Source: Pseudomonadota bacterium (GTDB lineage: Bacteria > Pseudomonadota > Gammaproteobacteria > Burkholderiales > Burkholderiaceae_D). Taken from it: 24,347 nt of DNA. The notes beneath the pieces are model-generated. The model saw only the letters and a list, made by a program, of their open reading frames with translations. It did no database searches and was not told the DNA's origin. Positions 1 to 7,679 of this stretch are shown here, piece by piece. The stretch lies in NCBI GenBank assembly GCA_023422955.1, contig JAFAGG010000109.1, positions 1 through 24,347 on the forward strand, in the 5' to 3' direction. Numbering within the stretch: the stretch's first letter is position 1; every line of letters begins with the position of its first letter. Both the position numbers and the translations under genes were made by a program.

Positions 1-218
1 CCCTTCTTCAGATACTGGCCAGCGATTTCAGCCAGCTTGCCAAAGAAGGTGATACGGTGCCATTCCGTGTTTTCCTTTTTCTCGCCGCTGGCCTTGTCGC
101 GCCAGGTGTCGGTGGTCGCCACGTTGATTGTCGTCAGCGCTTCGCCTGACGGCATGTAGCGGGTTTCCGGATCGCGTCCGAGGTTGCCGACGATGATGAC
201 TTTATTAACTGATGCCAT
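1..218 (-). CDS. ssb: Single-stranded DNA-binding protein, partial (C-terminus outside window)
   Basis: SSB binds and protects single-stranded DNA in replication, recombination and repair. The visible 72 codons begin MASVNKVIIVGNLGRDPE and continue through a segment with TEWHRITFFGKLAE, the classic N-terminal OB-fold of bacterial SSB. The remaining OB-fold, the flexible linker and the acidic tip that recruits partners lie beyond the left edge. The ATG at 218-216 is preceded by a clear AGGAGA ribosome-binding site about 6 bases upstream. The MFS gene stops only 13 bases upstream, so ssb is probably the second gene of a two-gene transcript, although it may have its own promoter inside the MFS gene. 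SSB beside uvrA with an MFS gene between is, as I recall, a common betaproteobacterial arrangement. The identity is very secure. Confidence 0.95.
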   Translation of the reverse strand, partial: MASVNKVIIVGNLGRDPETRYMPSGEALTTINVATTDTWRDKASGEKKENTEWHRITFFGKLAEIAGQYLKK

Positions 219-231
219 TCCAATTCTCCTC

Positions 232-1464
232 TTACACCGCTGCGGCCTGCGGCAAGGCGCCGCGACGCGGCAGGTTTTTCATATTGATCGCAATTATAAG
301 CCAGGCAACCGCCAGCACACTGCCCAGCGCAAATACCGATGACGGTCCGACATGCTGCGCCAGCCATCCTCCGATAGCGCCGCCGCAGAACAAGCCTGCC
401 GCCTGCAAAGTGTTATACACCCCCAACGCGGTTCCGCGTGCTGAAGTCGGCGCAATTCTTGACACCAGCGAAGGCTGGGTCGCTTCCAGGATATTGAAAG
501 CGACAAAAAATCCCAGCAGCAGCACAACGAAGGCAGCCAGCGATGCAGCGGAGTCGTCGCTCGCCAGCCAGAAGCCGGTCTGCACTACCAGCAGCAAGGC
601 AACCGCCGCTACAAAAACATTCTTCATTTTTCCGCGCTTCTCGCCGATGAAAACCGGCGGCAGCATCAGCAGGAAGGAAGCCAGCACAACCGGAAGATAC
701 ACTTTCCAGTGGCTGGGCAAAGGCAAGCCCGCCGAATCGACCAGCATGGAAGGCACCACCACGAACATGGCCATCTGAATCATGTGCAGCGCAAACACGC
801 CGAAATTCAGGCGCATCAATTCCTTGTTGCCCAAGACTTCCTTAAACGGCACGCGCGTCACCGGCACCACCGGCGCATCCGGTACGGCATACAGGACAAT
901 CACAATCGCCGTCAGCGAAAGTAGGCCTATCAGGGTGAACATGCCATCCATGCCTATCGCCTGGTACATCAGGGGCGCCAGCACCAGCGAGGCGGCGAAG
1001 GTCAGACCGATCGAGGCTCCCACCATCGCCATGGCCTTGGTGCGGTGCTCGTCGCGCGTGCTATCCGCAATCAGGGCAGTAACGGCCGCCGATATGGCAC
1101 CCGCGCCCTGTATCGCACGGCCGATGATGACCCAGTAAATATCATCGGCGACGGCCGCGACGAAAGAACCGATGGCGAACAGGATCAGGCCGATGACGAT
1201 GATGCGCTTGCGCCCGAACTTGTCGGACGCTATGCCGAACGGCAATTGCCCGAAGGATTGGGTCAAACCATAAATGCCCAGCGCCAAGCCTACCAGGGCG
1301 GTGTTATCGCCGCCGGGCAAAGAAATTGCATGAACCGAAAACACCGGCAGAATCAGGAACAAGCCCAGCATGCGCAAGGCGAATACCGAGGCCAGCGAGA
1401 CGCTCGCCCGGATTTCGGTACGTGTCATACCGCTGCTTGGCGAATTTTCAATATTGGAAGACAT
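232..1464 (-). CDS. Major facilitator superfamily transporter (12-TM, drug/sugar-efflux type)
   Basis: This is a hydrophobic protein of about 410 residues with 12 predicted membrane segments, normal for MFS. The family signature between TM2 and TM3 is visible as GIASDKFGRKRI (about residues 77-88). TM1 (ASVFALRMLGLFLILPVF) and a conserved segment with GRAIQGAGAISAAVTALIAD in TM4 resemble proton-coupled efflux proteins of the YajR/DHA1 kind. The substrate cannot be read from sequence. I chose the ATG at 1464-1462 (MSSNIEN). A GTG at 1494 would add ten residues and an ATG at 1428 would remove twelve; none has a strong ribosome-binding site. The gene is divergent from uvrA and ends 13 bases before ssb, suggesting cotranscription with ssb. 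Confidence 0.85.
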   Translation of the reverse strand: MSSNIENSPSSGMTRTEIRASVSLASVFALRMLGLFLILPVFSVHAISLPGGDNTALVGLALGIYGLTQSFGQLPFGIASDKFGRKRIIVIGLILFAIGSFVAAVADDIYWVIIGRAIQGAGAISAAVTALIADSTRDEHRTKAMAMVGASIGLTFAASLVLAPLMYQAIGMDGMFTLIGLLSLTAIVIVLYAVPDAPVVPVTRVPFKEVLGNKELMRLNFGVFALHMIQMAMFVVVPSMLVDSAGLPLPSHWKVYLPVVLASFLLMLPPVFIGEKRGKMKNVFVAAVALLLVVQTGFWLASDDSAASLAAFVVLLLGFFVAFNILEATQPSLVSRIAPTSARGTALGVYNTLQAAGLFCGGAIGGWLAQHVGPSSVFALGSVLAVAWLIIAINMKNLPRRGALPQAAAV

Positions 1465-1609
1465 ATAAGACAAGAAAAGCGGGTTAAACCGCACGTACAG
1501 CGAGCTTCAAAACCCGCTATAGTAGCAGGTTGGCCGTTCCCACTCGTTGCCTGTCTTCCAGAAAAAGGCCGGCACTGAATCTTATCTTCACGTAGACCTA
1601 CCCCCATCC
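1465..1609. promoter_or_regulatory. Divergent MFS/uvrA control region with an 8-bp inverted repeat
   Basis: These 145 bases separate the divergent MFS and uvrA genes and must hold both promoters. A possible -10 for uvrA is TATAGT at 1518-1523, but no good -35 precedes it. An exact inverted repeat has AGCGGGTT at 1478-1485 and AACCCGCT at 1511-1518, with 25 bases between; its right arm touches the candidate -10. I found no LexA-type box (CTGT-N8-ACAG), which uvrA has in many bacteria. Promoter assignments are weak. Confidence 0.3.
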
Positions 1610-4462
1610 ATGGAAGAAATTCGCATACGCGGTGCCCGCACGCACAATCTGAAGAACATCAATCTCGATATTCCTCGCAATCAGCTGGTCATCATCACCG
1701 GCCTTTCCGGCTCGGGAAAATCCTCGCTGGCATTCGATACGCTCTATGCGGAAGGGCAGCGTCGCTACGTGGAATCGCTGTCGGCCTATGCGCGGCAATT
1801 CCTGCAATTGATGGAAAAGCCCGATGTCGATTTGATCGAAGGCTTGTCGCCGGCGATCTCCATCGAGCAGAAAGCGACTTCGCACAATCCGCGCTCAACG
1901 GTGGGCACCGTCACCGAAATCCATGACTACCTGCGCCTGCTGTATGCACGCGTGGGCACGCCCTACTGCCCCGAGCATCCGGAGAAACCGCTGGCGGCCC
2001 AATCGGTATCGCAAATGGTAGACGCCGCGCTGGCCTTGCCTGAAGACACCCGGCTGATGATCCTGGCGCCCGTGGTGGGCAACCGCAAGGGCGAGCACGT
2101 GGAATTGTTCGAGCAGATGCAGGCGCAGGGTTTCATACGCTTTCGCATCCAGAGCGGTACTGCCGACGCCAAGGTGTATGACGTCGACGAATTGCCGCAA
2201 CTGAAGAAAAATGAAAAGCACACTATCGATGTAGTCATCGATCGCGTGAAGGTCAAGGCCGACATCAAGCAGCGCCTGGCGGAAAGCTTCGAAACCGCAC
2301 TGCGCCTAGCAGAGGGCCGCGCAATCGCGCTGGAAATGGATAGCGGCACCGAGCACCTGTATTCCAACAAGTTCGCCTGCCCGGTGTGCGGTTATTCGCT
2401 GCGCGAACTGGAACCGCGCCTGTTCTCCTTCAACAATCCCATGGGCGCCTGCCCCGAGTGCGACGGCCTGGGACACATCGAGTTCTTCGACCCCAAGCGC
2501 ATCGTCGCCTTCCCGAATCTGTCGCTGTCGTCCGGTGCGATCAAGGGCTGGGACCGGCGCAACCAGTTCTATTTCCAGATGCTGTCGAACCTGGCGGCCT
2601 ATTACGATTTCGAACTGGATGTGCCATTCGAAAAACTGCCGGAAAAAATTCAGCAAGTAATCCTGTTCGGCTCCGGCAAGCAGGCCGTGCCCTTCACGTA
2701 CATCAACGAGCGCGGCCGCACGGTCGTGCGCGAACATGCGTTCGAAGGCATCGTCAACAATTTCCAGCGCCGCTATCGTGAAACGGATTCGATGGCAGTG
2801 CGCGAAGAGCTCGCCAAGCATATCAACATGAAGCCTTGCCCCTGCTGCGAAGGCACGCGCCTGCGCGTGGAAGCACGCAATGTGCGTATCGGCAACGGCA
2901 AGCAGCAGCGCGCCATTTATGAAATCTCGGGCACGCCGCTGCGCGATACGCTGGATTTTTTCCAGAACCTCAAACTCAAGGGCTCGAAGAGAGAAATTGC
3001 CGACCGCATCATCAAGGAAATCGTGTCGCGCCTGCAGTTTCTGAACAATGTCGGACTGGATTACCTGTCGCTGGAACGCAGCGCCGACACCTTGTCCGGC
3101 GGCGAAGCGCAGCGTATCCGGCTGGCGTCTCAGATCGGCTCGGGACTTACCGGCGTGATGTATGTGCTGGACGAACCCTCCATCGGCCTGCATCAGCGCG
3201 ACAACGACAGGCTGATCGATACGCTCAAGCACCTGCGCGACATCGGCAACACGGTGCTGGTGGTGGAGCATGACGAAGATGCGATTCGCGCTGCGGATTT
3301 CGTGATCGACATGGGCATAGGCGCCGGCGTACACGGCGGCGAAGTGATTGCAATGGGTTCGCTGAAAGACGTGCTCAAGACCAAGAAATCGCTGACCGCG
3401 CAGTACCTGAACGGCTCGCTCAAAATTGAAGTGCCCAAGCACCGCACGCCGGCCGATCTCGACAAGCAACTGGTGATCGAAGGCGCCACCGGCAACAACC
3501 TGAAGAACGTGACATTCAGCTTGCCGGTCGGCTTGCTGACCTGCGTAACCGGCGTGTCCGGCTCGGGCAAATCGACGCTGGTGAACGATACCTTGCATCA
3601 CGCCATGTCGCGCCATCTGTACGGCTCGCAGGCGGAACCGGCACCGCATGAATCGATATCCGGGCTGGAGCATTTCGACAAGGTGATTGCAGTGGACCAG
3701 GCGCCGATCGGCCGCACGCCGCGCTCCAACCCCGCCACTTATACCGGCGTGTTCACGCCAATACGCGAACTGTTTTCCACCGTGCCGACCGCGAAAGAGC
3801 GTGGCTACAGCGCCGGACGTTTCTCCTTCAACGTGAAAGGCGGGCGTTGCGAATCCTGTCAGGGCGATGGCGTGCTGAAGGTGGAGATGCACTTCCTGCC
3901 GGACGTGTATGTGCCTTGCGATGTCTGCCACGGTGCGCGCTACAACCGCGAAACGCTGGAAGTCCAGTACAAGGGCAAGAGCATCGCCGAGATACTGGCC
4001 ATGACGGTGGAAGAAGCGCATGAATTCTTCAAGCCGGTTCCCATCATTGCACGCAAGCTGCAAACGCTGCTGGATGTGGGCCTGGGTTATATCCGCCTGG
4101 GCCAGAGCGCAACCACGCTGTCGGGCGGCGAAGCGCAGCGCGTGAAGCTGTCGCTGGAACTGTCCAAGCGCGATACCGGTCGCACGCTGTACATCCTGGA
4201 CGAGCCGACCACCGGCCTGCATTTCCATGACATCAACCTGCTGCTGAAAGTGATTCATCGCCTGCGCGATCAGGGCAATACGGTGGTGATCATTGAGCAC
4301 AACCTGGATGTGATCAAGACGGCCGACTGGCTGATCGACCTGGGTCCGGAAGGCGGCGCGGGCGGCGGAGAAATCATTGGCGTGGGTACACCGGAAGAAC
4401 TGGCGAAGAATCCGCGCAGCTTTACTGGCAAGTATCTGGCACCGATACTCGCGAAGAAATAA
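1610..4462 (+). CDS. uvrA: Excinuclease ABC subunit A
   Basis: UvrA is the damage-sensing ATPase of nucleotide excision repair; as a dimer it loads UvrB onto lesions. The 950-residue product has the full family layout. The first Walker A (GLSGSGKSS) lies near residues 31-39 and the second (GVSGSGKST) near 648. ABC signatures LSGGEAQR lie near 495 and 837, each followed by a Walker B (LDEPSIGL, LDEPTTGL). Two zinc modules are visible: Cys 257/260 with 281/284, and Cys 747/750 with 770/773. I chose the ATG at 1610 because MEEIRIRGARTHNLKN is the family start; an ATG at 1547 in the same frame would add 21 residues unlike UvrA. The ribosome-binding site is weak. A long hairpin follows eight bases after the stop. 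Nothing is missing or broken. Confidence 0.98.
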   Translation: MEEIRIRGARTHNLKNINLDIPRNQLVIITGLSGSGKSSLAFDTLYAEGQRRYVESLSAYARQFLQLMEKPDVDLIEGLSPAISIEQKATSHNPRSTVGTVTEIHDYLRLLYARVGTPYCPEHPEKPLAAQSVSQMVDAALALPEDTRLMILAPVVGNRKGEHVELFEQMQAQGFIRFRIQSGTADAKVYDVDELPQLKKNEKHTIDVVIDRVKVKADIKQRLAESFETALRLAEGRAIALEMDSGTEHLYSNKFACPVCGYSLRELEPRLFSFNNPMGACPECDGLGHIEFFDPKRIVAFPNLSLSSGAIKGWDRRNQFYFQMLSNLAAYYDFELDVPFEKLPEKIQQVILFGSGKQAVPFTYINERGRTVVREHAFEGIVNNFQRRYRETDSMAVREELAKHINMKPCPCCEGTRLRVEARNVRIGNGKQQRAIYEISGTPLRDTLDFFQNLKLKGSKREIADRIIKEIVSRLQFLNNVGLDYLSLERSADTLSGGEAQRIRLASQIGSGLTGVMYVLDEPSIGLHQRDNDRLIDTLKHLRDIGNTVLVVEHDEDAIRAADFVIDMGIGAGVHGGEVIAMGSLKDVLKTKKSLTAQYLNGSLKIEVPKHRTPADLDKQLVIEGATGNNLKNVTFSLPVGLLTCVTGVSGSGKSTLVNDTLHHAMSRHLYGSQAEPAPHESISGLEHFDKVIAVDQAPIGRTPRSNPATYTGVFTPIRELFSTVPTAKERGYSAGRFSFNVKGGRCESCQGDGVLKVEMHFLPDVYVPCDVCHGARYNRETLEVQYKGKSIAEILAMTVEEAHEFFKPVPIIARKLQTLLDVGLGYIRLGQSATTLSGGEAQRVKLSLELSKRDTGRTLYILDEPTTGLHFHDINLLLKVIHRLRDQGNTVVIIEHNLDVIKTADWLIDLGPEGGAGGGEIIGVGTPEELAKNPRSFTGKYLAPILAKK

Positions 4463-4470
4463 TCTCCCTC

Positions 4471-4516
4471 GGCACAGCACTGCTCTTTGGTTTCCCATGA
4501 AGAGCGGTGTTGTGCC
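4471..4516 (+). terminator. Long hairpin after uvrA (17-bp stem), possible terminator or processing site
   Basis: GGCACAGCACTGCTCTT (4471-4487) pairs along its full length with AAGAGCGGTGTTGTGCC (4500-4516), with only two G-U wobbles and a 12-base loop. It begins eight bases after the uvrA stop. No T-run follows on either strand, so it is not a textbook intrinsic terminator. It could stabilise the uvrA 3' end, attenuate transcription into the acylphosphatase gene, or be a repeat-type palindrome. Confidence 0.5.
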
Positions 4517-4559
4517 ATGCAGTGAGAGCAGCGAGGTCAGCGCAATCAAGGAGTGGGCA

Positions 4560-4835
4560 ATGAGCAGACATCTCTACATCGAAGGCCGGGTGCAAGGCGT
4601 CGGCTACCGCGCCTCGTTTGCCGCGCTGGCAAACAGCCTGGGATTATCCGGCTGGGTGCGCAATCGGCGGGATGGCGCGGTAGAAGCGCTTGTCAGCGGC
4701 CCCGATGAAGCGCTGGAACGTCTGCTGACCTGGGCGCATCAGGGGCCGCCTGCAGCGCAGGTTAGCCGCATCAGCGTGACGGATAGCAGCGATGACGGCC
4801 TTCCGGCACGCGTGGAAATCCGGCCGACTGCCTGA
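4560..4835 (+). CDS. acyP: Acylphosphatase
   Basis: Acylphosphatases are small cytosolic enzymes that hydrolyse carboxyl-phosphate bonds, as in acetyl phosphate or 1,3-bisphosphoglycerate. The 91-residue product has the normal length. The signature GRVQGVGYR (residues 9-17) carries the phosphate-binding Arg17, and GWVRNRRDGAVEAL (about 31-44) carries the catalytic Asn35. The ATG at 4560 is set by a clear AAGGAG at 4548-4553. An in-frame upstream extension exists but runs through the hairpin and the uvrA 3' end, so it is not coding. The gene lies 97 bases after uvrA on the same strand and converges with the transporter at 4838, leaving only two bases between their stop codons. Its physiological substrate cannot be inferred. 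Confidence 0.93.
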   Translation: MSRHLYIEGRVQGVGYRASFAALANSLGLSGWVRNRRDGAVEALVSGPDEALERLLTWAHQGPPAAQVSRISVTDSSDDGLPARVEIRPTA

Positions 4836-4837
4836 AC

Positions 4838-5752
4838 TCAGCCACGCGGCAAACCCAGCCACAACCCTATCGGCACGAACAAAAAGGCTGCGAGATTGCC
4901 CAGCAGGACTATCGAGGCTACCTTGTCCGGTTCTTGCCGATAGCGCTCGGCCATCATGAAGCAAAAGACGGCGGGCGGAAGCGAGGCGAACAGATACATT
5001 TGTCCGCGCTGCATTTCCGTCAGCGCCAGCCCCTGATCCAGCAGGGCCGCCACGATCAGCCCGGTCACGGGACACACGACTGCCCCCACCAGACCGATGC
5101 GCCAGCTGTGGAATTCTATTTCCAGCATGCGCACGCCCAGGGCAAACAGCATCAGCGGTATGCAGGCTTCTCCCAGCATGCTCATGCCGTGAAACAGCGG
5201 CTGCGGAATGACGATGCCCAGCACGGAGAAGCCGACGCCAATCAGCATCGCCAGCATCATGGGGCTGCGCATGAATTGCAGGAAGGGAGTTTTGGTGTCG
5301 CTGCGACCGCTTTCCAGGATTTTTACGCCGGCAGAAAAATACACCAGGTTGCAGGCCATGAAGAGCGCGACTGCCGCCGACAATCCGGTCGGACCGAAAG
5401 CCAGCGCCGCCAGCGGCAAACCCATGTTGCCGCAATTGTTGTACATCATCGGCGGCACGAAACTGCGCACATCGTAGCCCAGCGCCTTTGCCACCGGCCA
5501 GGCCAGCAGGCCCGATCCAAGCGAAATGAGGATGCCGGCGATTATCAGGTCGGCATTATGGGCGAGATCGAAATCCTTGGCCGCCAGCGCAGTGAAAACC
5601 AGCAAGGGACAGAGGATGTCCATGCTGACGCGATTGACGGTCGTCATGTCTGCCGTCACTGCGGCGCCGCGCAGGCGCCCGTACGCGTAGCCGATGCCGA
5701 CGATGGCAAATACCGGCAGGATGATATCGGCAATACGCCCTATCATCTCCAT
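4838..5752 (-). CDS. AEC family transporter (auxin efflux carrier-like permease)
   Basis: The 304-residue protein has about ten hydrophobic segments and resembles the AEC/membrane transport family (PF03547), which includes malonate and other carboxylate carriers. Diagnostic stretches are the N-terminal IADIILPVFAIVGIGYAYGR, a middle segment with MYNNCGNMGLPLAALAFGP, and a C-terminal half with ASLPPAVFCFMMAERY. The NNCGNMGLP motif is typical of the first repeat of these carriers. I chose the ATG at 5752. It lies two bases after the TGA of the glycosyltransferase upstream, which suggests translational coupling. A second ATG six bases later is possible. The substrate is unknown. Its place at the end of the HAD-UbiA/SMR/GT39 run may mean shared transcription only, as AEC carriers have no known role in glycolipid synthesis. 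Confidence 0.85.
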   Translation of the reverse strand: MEMIGRIADIILPVFAIVGIGYAYGRLRGAAVTADMTTVNRVSMDILCPLLVFTALAAKDFDLAHNADLIIAGILISLGSGLLAWPVAKALGYDVRSFVPPMMYNNCGNMGLPLAALAFGPTGLSAAVALFMACNLVYFSAGVKILESGRSDTKTPFLQFMRSPMMLAMLIGVGFSVLGIVIPQPLFHGMSMLGEACIPLMLFALGVRMLEIEFHSWRIGLVGAVVCPVTGLIVAALLDQGLALTEMQRGQMYLFASLPPAVFCFMMAERYRQEPDKVASIVLLGNLAAFLFVPIGLWLGLPRG

Positions 5753-5754
5753 GA

Positions 5755-7287
5755 TCAGGGAGCAGGACGCGGGAAGCTGTAACGCTCCAGGAACCCGCAG
5801 CCGTACAACGGCAGCGCCGAGGGAATACGGTAGTACTCCTGCATGATCTTGGCCAGCACATTCGCGCGATAGGCGGCGTAGTTGAAGTTTTCCCCATCGG
5901 CCACCCAGTAGGTCACGCCTGCCACGTCGAAGGTGCTGATCGTCACGTTATCCAGGTAAGGCGCATAGGTCTCGGCTTCCAGTGCATAGCGGCTGAAAAT
6001 GCGCACCGGCTTGCCTGAATACTGGCGGAAATCGACCTCCACGTCATCCTGGCGGGCGTGGAATTTACCCTCTCCGAATACCGGCAGATAAGACTGGGCA
6101 TGATAGGAAAGCAGCGAGGCCGGCGTATAGGCGGTAGCCATGATCACCCCTTCCTGCGGCAGGTCGCGCTTCAGCGCGGCGACGATTTCACCGGTGTTCT
6201 TGTGAAACACGATGTCGTCGTGGAACTTGCTGCCTTCCCACACCGAGACCGGCAACAGGATGATGGCTGCCAGCGCAAGGAAATGAGGAACGGAGAACCA
6301 CACGGTCCAGCGCAGGTATTTTTTCAGTTCCTGCGGATGCGCGAACACGCCGTAGAAAAGGTACACGAAGGGTATAAAACTCAGCACCCAGTGCAGGCCT
6401 ATGGTCTTTCTGGTCGACAGGATCAGGAACAGCGCAAACGGAACCAGGAACAGTGCGACGATAGGGCCATATTGCTTGAAGGCGTTGCCGGAACGGACCA
6501 GCCTGACGAACACCCAGGGCGTGACCAGATAGATCAGCATGGCCAGATAACCGGCGAATGTCTTGACCGACCAGGCGGCATCCTCATGGCGGTTCACGAG
6601 GTTGAACATCACGTTGCTCCAGCAATGCGTGATGTTATAGGCCACATTGACTGCTGCGAAAGGCAGGGCACAGGCAGCGATGATGAAAAGCGGCAGCCAT
6701 CCTTTGCGGCTGCGTACCAGGTAGACAAAGTAGGCGATGGCGAGCAGGCCGGCAAAATACTTGGACAACAGCGCCAGGCCGAGGAAGACGCCGCTGGCGG
6801 CGAACCATGCCAGACGGCCGCTCATGTGAGCGCGAATGAAGCAGTAGCCGGACCAGAACACAAAGAAAATCAGCGGCGTGTCGGTCGTAACGACATTCAA
6901 TCCCCAAGTGAAAGGCAAGGCCAGGAACAGTGCTCCCAGCCAGTAGGGAGCCGCCGGCTGCGTCGTCGCCAGGCGGCGCAGCAAATCCACCATGCCCAGC
7001 GCAATCACGCTCCACAGCAGCACGGTGCCGAAACGTAGCGACAAAGGATGACTGGAAATCTGGTTCAACCCGTACAGCATCCAGCCGACCATGGGCGGAT
7101 GATCGGAATAACCCCAGTCCGGATATACGCCCCACTGGTAGAAAAAGGCTTCATCGCCGGTAAACGGAAAGGCGGCGGCCAGCCAGAGCTTGAGCAGCAG
7201 CGTCAGCCCGAAAGTCCAGATGAATACCCTTTTTGCGTAGTTAGGATCCACCGCAAAAACGACGGGGGGCATACCCTTTGTACTCAT
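5755..7287 (-). CDS. GT39-type (ArnT-like) membrane glycosyltransferase using a lipid-linked sugar
   Basis: The 510-residue protein has about eleven to thirteen hydrophobic segments in its first 350 residues and a soluble periplasmic tail of about 150. It resembles the GT-C fold family of ArnT and protein O-mannosyltransferases (PF13231/PF02366). These use a polyprenyl-phosphate sugar on the periplasmic side of the inner membrane. The first periplasmic loop carries the acidic pair in FTGDEAFFYQW (Asp45-Glu46), the usual catalytic site, followed by GYSDHPPMVGW (residues 59-69), a close match to ArnT-like proteins. The start ATG at 7287 follows a GAGGAA ribosome-binding site. The gene is 14 bases after the SMR-like gene and two bases before the AEC gene. 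ArnT itself adds aminoarabinose to lipid A, but no arnABCD genes are visible here, so donor and acceptor are open. Confidence 0.85.
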   Translation of the reverse strand: MSTKGMPPVVFAVDPNYAKRVFIWTFGLTLLLKLWLAAAFPFTGDEAFFYQWGVYPDWGYSDHPPMVGWMLYGLNQISSHPLSLRFGTVLLWSVIALGMVDLLRRLATTQPAAPYWLGALFLALPFTWGLNVVTTDTPLIFFVFWSGYCFIRAHMSGRLAWFAASGVFLGLALLSKYFAGLLAIAYFVYLVRSRKGWLPLFIIAACALPFAAVNVAYNITHCWSNVMFNLVNRHEDAAWSVKTFAGYLAMLIYLVTPWVFVRLVRSGNAFKQYGPIVALFLVPFALFLILSTRKTIGLHWVLSFIPFVYLFYGVFAHPQELKKYLRWTVWFSVPHFLALAAIILLPVSVWEGSKFHDDIVFHKNTGEIVAALKRDLPQEGVIMATAYTPASLLSYHAQSYLPVFGEGKFHARQDDVEVDFRQYSGKPVRIFSRYALEAETYAPYLDNVTISTFDVAGVTYWVADGENFNYAAYRANVLAKIMQEYYRIPSALPLYGCGFLERYSFPRPAP

Positions 7288-7301
7288 TTACAATTCCTCA
7301 C

Positions 7302-7679
7302 TCAATGCTTGATGGCCAGCAGTAGCACGCCGATGATGATGAAGGCCGCGCCGAAAAGCTTGGCAAGACTGAGACTTTCCTGCAGCAGGAATATGCCGGC
7401 CAGCGTGGTCAGCAGTATGCCCAGCGCCGTGAGAGGATAGGCCACGCTGACTTCCAGCTTGCCCAGCACCATCAGCCACAATCCCGCGCTCAATCCAAAG
7501 CAGGTCATGCCGCCCCAGATCAGCGGGCTGGTCAAGGCCAGGCCATAAACCGATGCAAAGCCTCCCTGCATCGCCTGCTGTATCGCGGGGGAAGACATGC
7601 CCATCTTCAGCAATACCTGCGCCAGCGCGGTCAGGCAAACGCAAAAGAGGGCAAGAGAAAAAGCGAGGGCTTGGCTCAT
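7302..7679 (-). CDS. Small EamA/SMR-type membrane protein, possible lipid-linked sugar flippase subunit
   Basis: The 125-residue protein has four hydrophobic helices, the size and layout of SMR and ArnE/ArnF proteins. TM1 ends in LTALAQVLLKMGM, like the AQxxLKxG stretch of ArnE/EamA proteins. When TM1 is aligned by its Lys to EmrE, the proton-coupling Glu14 position is a Thr, so an ordinary multidrug exporter is unlikely. TM3-TM4 include KLEVSVAYPLTALGILLTTL and a final segment ending LLLAIKH. The ATG at 7679 overlaps the upstream HAD-UbiA stop in an ATGA junction and is preceded by GGAG. ArnE/F-type proteins flip undecaprenyl-phosphate aminoarabinose for ArnT. Position between a prenyltransferase and an ArnT-like enzyme suggests a similar flippase task here; that is inference. 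Confidence 0.8.
   Translation of the reverse strand: MSQALAFSLALFCVCLTALAQVLLKMGMSSPAIQQAMQGGFASVYGLALTSPLIWGGMTCFGLSAGLWLMVLGKLEVSVAYPLTALGILLTTLAGIFLLQESLSLAKLFGAAFIIIGVLLLAIKH

Noticed and set aside
1465..1609. SOS/LexA box upstream of uvrA
   Set aside because: A CTGT occurs at about 1551 and an ACAG at about 1497, but never as CTGT-N8-ACAG; no proper box is present.
2306..4549. Very long open frame on the strand opposite uvrA
   Set aside because: It is the mirror of uvrA codon use; the translated product is His/Gln/Ala-rich, matches no family I know, and uvrA is certain.
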